Shown here: positions 10,536 through 20,077 of the stretch, piece by piece
How the letters are laid out: every line of letters starts with the position of its first letter
How positions within the stretch are numbered: position 1 is the first letter of the stretch
Assembly: GCA_023101505.1 (NCBI GenBank)
Contig: LVZA01000001.1
Span: forward strand, 62,001 to 126,000
Reading direction: 5' to 3'
DNA: 64,000 nt
Source of the DNA: Pasteurellaceae bacterium Pebbles2
GTDB taxonomy: Bacteria; Pseudomonadota; Gammaproteobacteria; Enterobacterales; Pasteurellaceae
Notes under the pieces: generated by a model
Told to the model about the DNA's origin: nothing
Seen by the model: only the letters and a program-made list of their open reading frames with translations
Databases searched by the model: none
Translations under genes and position numbers: made by a program

Positions 10536-12518
10536 TTATTGATCTAACGCAAATTTTAATCCGCTTTGACGCTTGCTTTTTCGAGCAACTGCGCTTCTCC
10601 AAATGCTTTCAGAGCAAAATACGCTAAATTGTGTTTTGGCTCGAGTAACCGCCGTGTAAATTAATTCTTTGCTTAAAACAGGGTTATTTTCCAACGGTAA
10701 CACTAAAAAAGTATGCTCAAATTCTGAGCCTTGTGATTTATGCACCGTCATCACATAAGCTGGTTCAAACTGACTTGGAATGCGACTACGTGAAACTAAA
10801 TCGTAGCGTCCGCCACGCTCAAAACACACTTGATTATTGCCCACATAAAGCCCAATATCGCCATTAAATAAATTGGCGTGATGATCATTTTGCGTAATCA
10901 TAATCGGTTTGCCCACATACCAATCTCGATCTTGCTGAAATTGCACCAAACCTGCTTGCTGTAAGGCGTGAGCGATTTGGTGATTTAAATTTTCTACGCC
11001 AAATTCACCGTTGCGCAACGCAGTTAAAAAGCGCACCGCATTAAATTTAGTGAACAATTCTTTAAAATGAGCTTCGCTTAAATGCGCTTGATATTCGGTT
11101 AAAAACATCAAATAATCTCGATAATTTTGCACCGCACTTTTTACAATTTGCACCACCGCATTCGCCACATTGGTTTTATCATCAAATAAACACAAATGGA
11201 CTTTTCGCTGTTCTTCGGGTTGTTCTAACTGCTTTTGTAAAATCTCCCAGCTTTGCTGAATCGATTGATAATCTTTGCGGTTCACCGCAGACGCTAAATG
11301 ACCAATACTCGATTGCGCATCAAAACGACGGCTATCAGGCAAATAGCATAAACAGCGGCTTAATGCTGGTAAGGCGTGTTCATTTAAAGGCAAGGTTTCA
11401 CCTGTAACTGCGGTTAAAAATTGATGAAATTTCGCATCATAACAAGCTATATTTTTTTGCCTTTTTTCATCAAATTGCAAAGGAATGAACTGCCCCAATT
11501 CGCCCAAAATCGCCCCTGCTTCCACGGAAGAAAGCTGATCTTTATCACCTAATAAAATCAATTTTGTTTTTGCCGATAACGCCATTCGCAATTTTGACAT
11601 TAAAGACAAATCAATCATCGAGGCTTCGTCGATAATCAGTACATCATAAGGCAATGGACGCTCTTGGTGATATGTCGTTTGCTCGCTAAATGGTCGCACG
11701 CCGAGCAGACGATGCAAGGTTTTTGCCTCTTTCGGCATCACTTGCATCAAGCCTTTTTGCTCTAATAATTGCTGCAACGGTTGTTGCGCAAATTCTTTGT
11801 CAATGCTTTCCTTTAAACGAGCCGCCGCTTTGCCTGTGGGGGCAGCTAAACCAATATGCAATTTGCCTTGATGCAATTCTTGCAACACTGCCAACAAACG
11901 AGCTACAGTGTAGGTTTTCCCTGTACCTGGCCCGCCTGAAATTAAACAGAAAGATTGACTTAACGCCACTGCAACGGCAACTTTTTGCCAATTAATTTTA
12001 TCACTTGGTGGCGAAAAATAACGATCTAAGGTTTCACGCCATTGTGCTGTTTCTGCCAAAACTTCATCATTTTGCACCGCACTTTTTATATAATCCGCGA
12101 GGCGATTTTCATCTTGCCAAGTGCGGTAGAAATAAAGCGCATTATGCTGAAACACCATCGGTGCTATTTTTTGTGCAGGCTGAGTGCTAAAAGCAATATG
12201 ATTAGCCAACTTTTCAGCCCACATTGCTGGCGCTAAATGCCCGATTTTTTGTTGAATTTCCGCCAGATAATCTCTGCTATTTTCACTGTGAACATAGCCT
12301 AAACCGAAAAAATCTTGTTCCAGTTCTTGCTCTAAAAACAAACACGTATTGCCTTGCGATAAGCTAAATTGACACAATGCTGCCGCCAACACCGCTAATT
12401 GTTGGCTTTGCTCATCGTAGTCCAAGCCTTGCTGCTTTTCATTGATAAATTTAGCAAAAAAATAATCCGCTTGGCTCAGGCGATTTTGCTGGCTTAGCTC
12501 GAATAATAAATTAAGCAT
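10536..12518 (-). CDS. recD: RecBCD exonuclease V alpha subunit (5'-3' helicase)
   Basis: Superfamily 1 helicase of the RecBCD complex that repairs double-strand breaks and degrades foreign DNA. I use the ATG at 12518, which overlaps the recB stop by 8 bases (translational coupling); the ATG at 12542 would add 8 residues inside recB. This gives 660 residues. Walker A is ISGGPGTGKTYT, Walker B IIDEASMIDL, and motif VI lies near the C terminus (TAVTRAK). The UvrD-like C-terminal domain contains AYVMTVHKSQGSEF. recC is not in the window. Confidence 0.95.
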   Translation of the reverse strand: MLNLLFELSQQNRLSQADYFFAKFINEKQQGLDYDEQSQQLAVLAAALCQFSLSQGNTCLFLEQELEQDFFGLGYVHSENSRDYLAEIQQKIGHLAPAMWAEKLANHIAFSTQPAQKIAPMVFQHNALYFYRTWQDENRLADYIKSAVQNDEVLAETAQWRETLDRYFSPPSDKINWQKVAVAVALSQSFCLISGGPGTGKTYTVARLLAVLQELHQGKLHIGLAAPTGKAAARLKESIDKEFAQQPLQQLLEQKGLMQVMPKEAKTLHRLLGVRPFSEQTTYHQERPLPYDVLIIDEASMIDLSLMSKLRMALSAKTKLILLGDKDQLSSVEAGAILGELGQFIPLQFDEKRQKNIACYDAKFHQFLTAVTGETLPLNEHALPALSRCLCYLPDSRRFDAQSSIGHLASAVNRKDYQSIQQSWEILQKQLEQPEEQRKVHLCLFDDKTNVANAVVQIVKSAVQNYRDYLMFLTEYQAHLSEAHFKELFTKFNAVRFLTALRNGEFGVENLNHQIAHALQQAGLVQFQQDRDWYVGKPIMITQNDHHANLFNGDIGLYVGNNQVCFERGGRYDLVSRSRIPSQFEPAYVMTVHKSQGSEFEHTFLVLPLENNPVLSKELIYTAVTRAKTQFSVFCSESIWRSAVARKSKRQSGLKFALDQ

Positions 12519-15500
12519 TAAATAACGCCTCCAACTTCTCAATCAACAGCGCTTCAGGACGGTCAAAAAACACGCCAGACACATTTTCATTTGACGCTTC
12601 GCAGCCCTGCATTCCACGCAAAAAGGTATAAATCACGCCACCGAAATGGCTTTCATATTGATATTGCGGATCTCGCTGTTTTAAATAGCGATTTAATGCC
12701 AAGGTATAAAGCAAATATTGCACGTCATAATGGTGGGTTTTCATTGCCTTAACCAGTTGTTCTTGCTGATAATCTTGCGGCAACTTCCCAAGAAAATTCG
12801 ATTTATAATCCACAATATAATATTTACCTTGATGACGAAAAACCAAGTCAATAAAACCACGCATCATTCCTTGCACGTCGTCAAAAAGCAATGCTTCACC
12901 AGCCAAATGATGATGTTGCTGTAAAATTTGATTAAATTCGTCCACCTTAAAACTGCGGTGTAAATTAAAGTAGAATTGCATTTCTTTTAAACAATTCTGC
13001 GGCGCAAGATCAGCAAAACAAAGTGGCGTATCCGTTAATAATGGCGTATGTAAAATAGCATCAAACCATTGTGCAACTGGCTCAAACCAGCTTTCATCTA
13101 ATTGGTTTTGTTGGCAAATTCGCTCGATTACGTCCTGATTAACTGGCTGATTAAAATTCATTTTTTCTAATACGGAATGCAACAACGTCCCAACTTTTGC
13201 CCCTTGTGGAAAATCCACAGGCGAACGATTTTCTGGGTAATTTTGCCATTGCGTAACAACGTTTTTTTCAGAATTGTCCGTCAAAGCCATCGGCAAAAAT
13301 TGATCATTATCTTTCGCCAAATCCAAAACAGTTGAATTTTCCACCGCACTTTTTAGCCTATTTTGCTTCTGATGCTGCAAATGCGTTTGGATCAAACCAG
13401 TAAAGCTCGAAAGTTGCCAATTCAGCTCAATATCCCCAGTGAAAACCGCCGCTTGCAACGCTGTTTTTTCGGTTGTCGCAGGCGATTTTTGCGTAATCTG
13501 TTCGAGATTCAATTCGCTAATCAACTGAGTATTAATTTCTGCACTGGTAAGCGCATTTTGGAATTGTGCTAATAATTGCGCCGTATCATCGCTCTCTTTC
13601 ACTTTTGGATTTGTGCCGATTTTGCCTTGGCTTAAAGCATACCAAATTGCTGTCCATTCTTTTGCTAAAACCGTTGGCAACGCCACATTGAGCTGATATT
13701 TGGCTCGAGTTAATGCTACATAAAGCAAGCGCATTTTTTCCGCCATACTTTCTTTGTCGCTCAAGGCTTGTTGCTGCTGACGAATATCCCAAAATTCTTG
13801 ATGATTTTCGTCGTGATAAGTATTGATATTTTTTGCTTTCCCCAAGCTCGAAAAAGCAATAAATGGTAACCAAACCAAACCATATTCCAAACCTTTGGAT
13901 TTATGAATGGTTACAATCTTTACCAACTGATTTTCACTTTCAAGGCGTAATTGTTGCTCATCTGCGCCATCTTGCTGATGTTGAATTTGTAACTCAAACC
14001 AACGCAACAAACTGGCTTCGGTTTCGTTTAACGGCGAAGCCTGCTGCAATAATTCGGCTAAATGAAGTAAATTGGTTAAACGTCGCTCCCCTGTTGGCGT
14101 GGCTCGAACTTTCTCCACCATTGAACATTTGCCGTCAGTTTTTTCCAAGAATAGCGAATATAACATCGCCAACACACCTTGATGAAACCAGCTACGTTGA
14201 TAACGTTCAAAACGATTAACCCATTGTTCTAACAAGCTATCTTCACGCTTTATTTGCTGAATATCTGCCGAACTCAAGGCGAATAAACTGGTTGCAATCG
14301 CATTTAAAATCGCTTTGGTATTTGATGGATTTAAACACGCCGCTAAAATGCGCGCGAGCTCTTTGGCTTCGTCGCTTTCAAACACATTGCTACGATCCGA
14401 TAAATACACCGACGCAATTCCCTGTTTGCGCAAGCTGTCTTGCACCAATTTGGCTTCGTACCAATTTTCCACCAACACTGCAATATCATTAGCTTTTACC
14501 GCTTCGCTATGTTCCCCTTTAACAAAAAGTGCGGTGTTTTTTTCTGCATTTTTTTGCACCGCAGTTTTACTTTCTGTAGTTTTACTGTCCGCCCCACCCA
14601 GCCACTGCGCAATAGAATAAGCGCAAGTGTCGGCAAAAAGCTGTTTGCTTTCACTCTGGGCCGCTTTTAAATTATCGCCGAGATAAAATTGAATAGGCGC
14701 TTGGGCTTGGTTATTGAAGTAAAATTGTGCTTGCGAACGCCCCACGCCCACAGGCTGGAAAGCAATCTCATCATATAAAAAAGGCGATTTTGGAAAATCA
14801 AAAAACTGATTTGCCACTTCAATCAGCGGCGCACTCGAACGGTAGTTTTTATCTAAAGTAAAACGTTCGGCTTGCTGAGCAGCGTGCAAATAAGTGAAAA
14901 TATCCGCACCACGAAATTTATAAATCGCCTGTTTAGGGTCGCCGATCATTATAAAACCGCAATTTTCTTGTTTAAGATAAATTTTGGCAAAAATCTGATA
15001 TTGACGATTATCGGTATCCTGAAATTCGTCGATCATCGCAAAAGGATATTGCTGGCGCAAACGCTGAGCGAAGTCATCGCCTTGTGCTGACAGCAAGGCA
15101 TCACGCAATAAACGCAACAAATCATCAAAACTTTTTTCTCTATGGGTTAATTTATACGCCGTCAATTTTTGATTAACGCCTTGCATATAGTGGTACAAAA
15201 TGCTGTTTTGCAAATAATGATCATCGCTATTTTGTAATTCGTCCACCTGCGCAAAAATGGCGTGTTCCACTGGCTCTGCATTTTCTAGCAAATATTCGCT
15301 ATTTAAACGTTGTTGTGAAAAATAAGTGGTGAGAACATCGGGTAATTCAAGCTGATCTGCACGAGCTGCCCATTGATTAATTTTGTCAAAACGAGCAGTT
15401 AAATGATTAGAGCGAAAACTTGCAGCTTTTAATTGCTTGTTTTTCAATGCTTTTTCAAAAACTTGCTGAATTTCCACCGCACTTTCTTGCCACGTGGCTT

Positions 15501-16218
15501 TGAATTGCCTAATACGTGCCACGTTATCTTCAATTTGTTGGAAAATTTGCGTCAGCGATGGCGGTATGCTGCCTTGCACCTTTAAATTATCACCGCTCAC
15601 ATAAGCACGGATCATTTTTAGTACATTTTTAGGCGACTGAAATCTGTGGTGAATAAATTGCGCCACCGCAAAAGGCGCAGAATAAAATTGTTCACGCCAA
15701 AATTCTTGCACAAAACCTTGCAATAAAAGCGTTTCATCTTTGACTAAATCCATTTCAAAATGAATTCCCGAATGAAACGCATATTGCATTAGCACTCGGC
15801 GACAAAAGCCGTGAATAGTATAAATCGCCGCCAAATCCATATTCTGCTCTGCCAAACGCAGGCGTTGAATGGCGATGTTTAAATCGGGCAAATAATCCAC
15901 TAATTCGGCAAGGAAAGGATTATCCACAAACACCTGTTTGTCGTGAGTTTCAAGGTAACTTTCGAGCTGTTGTTTAGATAAGCGAATGCGTTGGCGAATG
16001 CGTTCTTTAAGCTCTTGCGTGGCAGCTTCGGTAAAGGTTACCACCAAAATTTCTTCCACGGTCAAAGGGCGTGAAAAATGATTTTCGCCCGCTTGCAACA
16101 ATAAACGAATATACAAACTTGCCATTGTGTAAGTTTTGCCCGTGCCTGCGGAGGCTTCAATTAAGGTAGTTGAAATCAGCGGGAGAGAAATCGGGTTAAG
16201 TGCGGTGAATTTTGCCAT
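12511..16218 (-). CDS. recB: RecBCD exonuclease V beta subunit (helicase-nuclease)
   Basis: 1235-residue RecB: a 3'-5' UvrD-type helicase followed by the nuclease domain that is switched at Chi. Walker A EASAGTGKTYT is near residue 23, with MIDEFQDTD as motif II and TIHKSKGLEY as motif V. The C-terminal nuclease active site includes GFIDLVFRHQGKYYIVDYKSN-type residues (D...DYK). It is slightly longer than E. coli RecB (1180). It contains several uptake cores and overlaps recD. All motifs are intact, so a working nuclease is expected. Confidence 0.97.
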   Translation of the reverse strand: MAKFTALNPISLPLISTTLIEASAGTGKTYTMASLYIRLLLQAGENHFSRPLTVEEILVVTFTEAATQELKERIRQRIRLSKQQLESYLETHDKQVFVDNPFLAELVDYLPDLNIAIQRLRLAEQNMDLAAIYTIHGFCRRVLMQYAFHSGIHFEMDLVKDETLLLQGFVQEFWREQFYSAPFAVAQFIHHRFQSPKNVLKMIRAYVSGDNLKVQGSIPPSLTQIFQQIEDNVARIRQFKATWQESAVEIQQVFEKALKNKQLKAASFRSNHLTARFDKINQWAARADQLELPDVLTTYFSQQRLNSEYLLENAEPVEHAIFAQVDELQNSDDHYLQNSILYHYMQGVNQKLTAYKLTHREKSFDDLLRLLRDALLSAQGDDFAQRLRQQYPFAMIDEFQDTDNRQYQIFAKIYLKQENCGFIMIGDPKQAIYKFRGADIFTYLHAAQQAERFTLDKNYRSSAPLIEVANQFFDFPKSPFLYDEIAFQPVGVGRSQAQFYFNNQAQAPIQFYLGDNLKAAQSESKQLFADTCAYSIAQWLGGADSKTTESKTAVQKNAEKNTALFVKGEHSEAVKANDIAVLVENWYEAKLVQDSLRKQGIASVYLSDRSNVFESDEAKELARILAACLNPSNTKAILNAIATSLFALSSADIQQIKREDSLLEQWVNRFERYQRSWFHQGVLAMLYSLFLEKTDGKCSMVEKVRATPTGERRLTNLLHLAELLQQASPLNETEASLLRWFELQIQHQQDGADEQQLRLESENQLVKIVTIHKSKGLEYGLVWLPFIAFSSLGKAKNINTYHDENHQEFWDIRQQQQALSDKESMAEKMRLLYVALTRAKYQLNVALPTVLAKEWTAIWYALSQGKIGTNPKVKESDDTAQLLAQFQNALTSAEINTQLISELNLEQITQKSPATTEKTALQAAVFTGDIELNWQLSSFTGLIQTHLQHQKQNRLKSAVENSTVLDLAKDNDQFLPMALTDNSEKNVVTQWQNYPENRSPVDFPQGAKVGTLLHSVLEKMNFNQPVNQDVIERICQQNQLDESWFEPVAQWFDAILHTPLLTDTPLCFADLAPQNCLKEMQFYFNLHRSFKVDEFNQILQQHHHLAGEALLFDDVQGMMRGFIDLVFRHQGKYYIVDYKSNFLGKLPQDYQQEQLVKAMKTHHYDVQYLLYTLALNRYLKQRDPQYQYESHFGGVIYTFLRGMQGCEASNENVSGVFFDRPEALLIEKLEALFNA

Positions 16219-16232
16219 AGAATTTTCAAAAA

Positions 16233-16262
16233 ATAAGCCAACAAAAATTTTCGTTAGCTTAT
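16233..16262 (-). terminator. terminator after metX
   Basis: A 10-base stem ATAAGCCAAC / GTTAGCTTAT with one G-T-type mismatch is followed on the minus strand by TTTTTTG. It lies between the metX stop and the recB start. Confidence 0.75.
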
Positions 16263-16281
16263 CATAATGGCAAGATTTGTT

Positions 16282-17355
16282 CTATTCTAGTCCTGCACGA
16301 ATTTTCCCATCAAAAATATCGTAATCGACCAAAAAAGCGTCGTGTCCGTAATCGGAGGCAAATTCAAAATATTGCAAATTGACTTGGCTTTGTTCCAGCA
16401 AGGTTTTACTTTTTTGCAAATCGGTGATTTTGAACAGCTGATCATTCGTTACCGCAATTAAGGTATAGCGAGCTTTGATGCGAGCTAACGCCGTTTTGAT
16501 ATTCTCATAGCCAACGGCAGGATCATACAAATCTAACGCACGCAACAAATGCAGATAGCTATTGGCATCGAAGCGGTCGAGAAATTTCTTGCCTTGATAG
16601 CTTAAATAGCTTTCCACTTGGAATAAATCGCCCCAAAATTGCCCCTCAGCTTTCGTGGCTCGCCCAAAGGCTTTGGCAAGCTGAATATCAGTGCGATAGG
16701 TCAACATTCCGAGCATTCGAGCAATCGCTAAACCTTTGGCTGGCGGTTCGCCGTCGTAATAATCGCCGTTGTTGAAATTTGGGTCATTAATCACCGCTTG
16801 ACGCATCACGTGATTAAAGCCAATGGCTTCCGCACTAAAGGTGAGTGATGAACAAAGATTAACCACATTATCGACAAAATCTGGATAATCAATCGCCCAT
16901 TGAGTGGCTTGCATTCCGCCAAAAGAACCGCCGACCACGGCGTGCAAATGGGAAATGTTTAAATGATCTAATAAGGCTTTTTGCACCCGTACAATATCTT
17001 GCACCAAAATATGGGGAAATTGACTGCCATAAGGTTTGCCCGTTTGCGGATTAACGGACGCAGGGCCTGTTGTGCCTTTGCAACCGCCCAACACATTAGA
17101 GCAAATAAAGAAATAACGGTTGGTATCAAACGCCAAGCCTTTTCCCATAAAATTCTGCCACCAACCATCATTTTGCCCATCGTCAAAATAAGGTTCGGCA
17201 TCGCCAGTTAAGGCGTGGCACAACAAAATCACATTTGTCTTGTCGGCATTTAATGTTCCATAAGTTTGGTATGCAATCTCGATCTGTTCAAGCTGACCGC
17301 CTAAAACGAGCTTAAGCGGTTGTTGTTTAAACAGTGTGATTTTCTGTGCTGCCAT
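16282..17355 (-). CDS. metX: homoserine O-acetyltransferase
   Basis: 357-residue alpha/beta-hydrolase-fold enzyme that acetylates homoserine with acetyl-CoA, the first committed step of methionine synthesis in Haemophilus-type bacteria. The oxyanion and entry motif [10 protein letters not shown], the nucleophile elbow GGSFGGMQ (catalytic serine) and the late Asp and His ([10 protein letters not shown]) are present. The gene is monocistronic between a terminator and a divergent sanA. Two tandem MetJ boxes upstream indicate repression by MetJ with S-adenosylmethionine. Confidence 0.95.
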   Translation of the reverse strand: MAAQKITLFKQQPLKLVLGGQLEQIEIAYQTYGTLNADKTNVILLCHALTGDAEPYFDDGQNDGWWQNFMGKGLAFDTNRYFFICSNVLGGCKGTTGPASVNPQTGKPYGSQFPHILVQDIVRVQKALLDHLNISHLHAVVGGSFGGMQATQWAIDYPDFVDNVVNLCSSLTFSAEAIGFNHVMRQAVINDPNFNNGDYYDGEPPAKGLAIARMLGMLTYRTDIQLAKAFGRATKAEGQFWGDLFQVESYLSYQGKKFLDRFDANSYLHLLRALDLYDPAVGYENIKTALARIKARYTLIAVTNDQLFKITDLQKSKTLLEQSQVNLQYFEFASDYGHDAFLVDYDIFDGKIRAGLE

Positions 17356-17433
17356 TGAGAATTCCGAGAACGAAAAAGTCTAATAAAATTAGCTATAAGC
17401 TACCTATGTCGCCATCGCTTGTCAAGAAATTTT

Positions 17434-17449
17434 AGCCGTCTAAACGTCT
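17434..17449 (-). promoter_or_regulatory. tandem MetJ boxes upstream of metX
   Basis: Two adjacent 8-mers, AGCCGTCT and AAACGTCT on the plus strand, each differ by one base from the MetJ consensus AGACGTCT. They lie about 80 bases upstream of the metX start and just upstream of a TTGACA (17420-17425 on the minus strand) that could be the metX -35 box. Confidence 0.75.
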
Positions 17450-17533
17450 AAATTTTAATTTCACTAAAATTACCTTGAATTTCACCGCACTTTTCTTTAA
17501 TGTAGGGCTATTCGCTTTATAAGGAAATTTTAA

Positions 17534-18295
17534 ATGCCCATTCAACCCGAAGGACAACATCAATCCATTCGCTTTTGTCGTTTTAGCACGATAAAAAAAT
17601 GGATCTACGCTCTTCTCGGCATTGCGACCTTGGGCATTTTAACTTTAGTTTTAATCGATCAAATCGTTGGCTTTAGCGTGCGTAACAGCCTATATCGTGA
17701 TGTCGAAAAAACACCTTATCGCCCCTACGCCGTGCTACTCGGCACATCAAAATATGTGGCTAGAAACACGCCAAATCAATTTTATCAACACCGCTTAGCC
17801 AGCACCAAAGCCTTATTTGATGCACAAAAAATTGATTATATTTTATTAAGTGGCGACAATCGCACCTTGCAATACAACGAACCACGCACGATGAAACGTG
17901 ATTTGCGAAAAATGGGCATTAGCGAGCAATTTTTATTCCCTGATTACGCCGGTTTTCGCACTTTAGACAGCATTATTCGAGCCAAAGAAGTATTCAAAGC
18001 CGAACCAATGACCATTGTTACGCAAGCCTTTCATTGTGAACGAGCCTTGTTTATCGCCAAATATCACGACATTGATGCCATTTGTTTTGCCGCCAATAAT
18101 CCCGACGTTTACACAATGACACGCTTACGTGAAATGCTAGCTCGCTTTTTGATGGTGTGGGAATTATTAACCGAAAAGAAACCGCACTTTTTAGGCGATC
18201 CTGAACCATTGCCACCACCAATCATACGACAGCAGGAAAATCATTCTCAAGATGAACATAAAAGTGCGGTGGAAAATTCAGCCGAAATTCAATGA
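17534..18295 (+). CDS. sanA: SanA-like DUF218 membrane protein
   Basis: 253-residue protein with one N-terminal membrane segment (about 21-47) and a DUF218/SanA domain facing the periplasm. In E. coli, SanA affects the envelope barrier to vancomycin at high temperature. The domain shows VLLGTSKYV, LLSGDN and the VTQAFHCERALFIA segment typical of the family. The C terminus (after about 230) is a charged, low-complexity tail not usual in the family, and contains an uptake core. It is read divergently from metX. Confidence 0.9.
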   Translation: MPIQPEGQHQSIRFCRFSTIKKWIYALLGIATLGILTLVLIDQIVGFSVRNSLYRDVEKTPYRPYAVLLGTSKYVARNTPNQFYQHRLASTKALFDAQKIDYILLSGDNRTLQYNEPRTMKRDLRKMGISEQFLFPDYAGFRTLDSIIRAKEVFKAEPMTIVTQAFHCERALFIAKYHDIDAICFAANNPDVYTMTRLREMLARFLMVWELLTEKKPHFLGDPEPLPPPIIRQQENHSQDEHKSAVENSAEIQ

Positions 18296-18302
18296 GATAA
18301 GT

Positions 18303-18857
18303 CTAAATTCGGCTAATATCAAATTTCGCTAAATCAATCTTATCTTCTGTGCCATAAAACTTGGCGAGTGCTTGGCGTAAGGTTTCGGCTCGTTTTGGCA
18401 GCCCTTTTTCGGCATAGACTTTCACTTGGGCATAAACCGCTTGCTTAAACGGCTCGGCATCACCTGGATTGCCATTTAAATTATCGGCACTGGCAAAATA
18501 ACGGAAATTGGCTGCCGTGGCTAAAATCCATTCCAAAGCTTGCGGTTTCACTTCCACTTTTTCAAAATCACGCTGGCGTTCGGTTGAACGGCCGTCGGGT
18601 TCATACCAATAGCCAAAATCTTCTAATTTACGACGTTCTTTGCCTGCCACTAACCAGTGTGCAATTTCGTGCAACGCACTACTATAAAAGCCTCGAGCGA
18701 AGTGAATGGTGTGATAAGGCACTTCATCATTGGCTGGCAAATACACAGGATCTTCGCCACCCTTGACCAATTTGGTGTTATATTCTGCAAAAAAGCATTG
18801 TTCAAAAATCTGAATAATATCTTCCAGGCGATGTGTGGCGTTATTTTGTTGCATCAT
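18303..18857 (-). CDS. epmC: elongation factor P hydroxylase EpmC (YfcM)
   Basis: 184-residue protein of the YfcM/EpmC family, which hydroxylates the beta-lysyl-lysine of elongation factor P. The EIAHW motif within SALHEIAHWLVAG resembles a metal-binding HExxH-like site, and GYWYEPDGRS is characteristic of the family. It is convergent with sanA with only 7 bases between stops, and is read in the same direction as dinB upstream. The start ATG at 18857 is preceded by another ATG 3 bases away, so the exact start is uncertain by one codon. Confidence 0.9.
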   Translation of the reverse strand: MMQQNNATHRLEDIIQIFEQCFFAEYNTKLVKGGEDPVYLPANDEVPYHTIHFARGFYSSALHEIAHWLVAGKERRKLEDFGYWYEPDGRSTERQRDFEKVEVKPQALEWILATAANFRYFASADNLNGNPGDAEPFKQAVYAQVKVYAEKGLPKRAETLRQALAKFYGTEDKIDLAKFDISRI

Positions 18858-18904
18858 TTTCTCTTATTTTATGTTTTCTGGTTTTATGCCAATAACCACG
18901 CATT

Positions 18905-19984
18905 CTACCACAAACTCATTTGTTCATTTTGTTTTTGTTCGGGGATTTGAACGTGCAAGCCCACTAAACGTACACTTCGCCCTTGGCAACGTGTCCAAAT
19001 TTGCGTTAATAATTGACTAAAAGTTTCAGGGCAAAATTGCACCGCACTTTTTTCTAAGGTCGTGGTTTGAAAATCATCAAATTTTAATTTTACGCCCATT
19101 TTTTGATAAGCCGATAGCGGTAAATCGGGCTTAGCTCGCAAAATTCGTCGTTCTAATTCAGGATAAAGTTCAGTTAAAATCTCTTGTGCCTGCGTGAGCT
19201 GATCGATATTTTGCCTTAACGTCCGTTCTACACCGACGGATTTACGCAGTCGGTGAGCCTGCACTTCTCGCTCATCAATGCCGTGGCTAAAATCCCAAAT
19301 GCTTTTACCTATTTTGCCAAGTTGATTGAGCAACAAGCGAACATCTTGTTTTTGCACATCGCCGCAAGTCAGCAAACCCATTTTTGCCAATTTTTCGCTG
19401 GTAACTTTGCCCACCCCAGGGATTTTCTTCAAGGGCAAATTCAGCACAAAATCTGCCACTTCATCGGGTTTAATCACAAATTGTCCGTTCGGTTTATTTT
19501 GATCTGATGCGATTTTTGCCAAAAATTTTAGCGGTGCAACGCCTGCGGAAGCGGTTAAATGTAACTCATCAAAAATTTGCTGACGAATTTGTTGGGCGAT
19601 CCAAGTAGCAGAACCTGAACATTGCTCGCAATCGGTAACGTCTAAATAGGCTTCGTCTAAAGATAGTGGCTCAATGATGTCGGTATAACGATGAAAAATT
19701 TGATGAATTTGCTGCGAAACTTGCTTATATAACGCCATTCGCACAGGCAATAAAATCAACTGCGGACACAATTTTAACGCTTGTGCTGTCGGCATTGCAC
19801 TACGCAAACCAAAGGCTCTTGCGGGGTAATTACAAGTCGTCAACACGCCTCGCCCCTCGACACTTCCACCGACAGCAATCGGTTTGTCTTTAAGCTGGGG
19901 ATTTTCACGCATTTCAACGGCGGCATAGAAGCAGTCCATATCAATGTGAATAATTTTGCGAGCTTTGGTCTGTGGCATTGGCAT
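18905..19984 (-). CDS. dinB: DNA polymerase IV (Y family)
   Basis: About 359 residues; a translesion polymerase usually induced in the SOS response. The catalytic motifs are HIDMDCFYAAVE at the N terminus and SLDEAYLDVT in the palm, followed by the little-finger domain. The C terminus ends near LVGLHVQIPEQKQNEQMSLW with a beta-clamp-binding type tail (QMSLW). Two possible ATGs lie 6 bases apart. I see no clear LexA box in the short upstream stretch, which is filled by an inverted uptake-sequence hairpin. Confidence 0.95.
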   Translation of the reverse strand: MPMPQTKARKIIHIDMDCFYAAVEMRENPQLKDKPIAVGGSVEGRGVLTTCNYPARAFGLRSAMPTAQALKLCPQLILLPVRMALYKQVSQQIHQIFHRYTDIIEPLSLDEAYLDVTDCEQCSGSATWIAQQIRQQIFDELHLTASAGVAPLKFLAKIASDQNKPNGQFVIKPDEVADFVLNLPLKKIPGVGKVTSEKLAKMGLLTCGDVQKQDVRLLLNQLGKIGKSIWDFSHGIDEREVQAHRLRKSVGVERTLRQNIDQLTQAQEILTELYPELERRILRAKPDLPLSAYQKMGVKLKFDDFQTTTLEKSAVQFCPETFSQLLTQIWTRCQGRSVRLVGLHVQIPEQKQNEQMSLW

Positions 19985-19997
19985 TACCCAAATAAAT

Positions 19998-20037
19998 AAA
20001 GTGCGGTTAAAAAATCGAATATTTTTGACCGCACTTT
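19998..20037 (-). terminator. terminator of the OLD-family gene from inverted uptake sequences
   Basis: AAAGTGCGGT and ACCGCACTTT pair around a 20-base AT-rich loop, 40 bases after the stop of the OLD-family nuclease and just before dinB. Confidence 0.7.
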
Positions 20038-20077
20038 AGCATAAATCTGTATAAAAAACCACTATACTTTATGGCAT

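Noticed and set aside
13586-15090. Many open frames opposite recB
   Set aside because: They have no ribosome sites or homology pattern and follow the codon use of recB in reverse.
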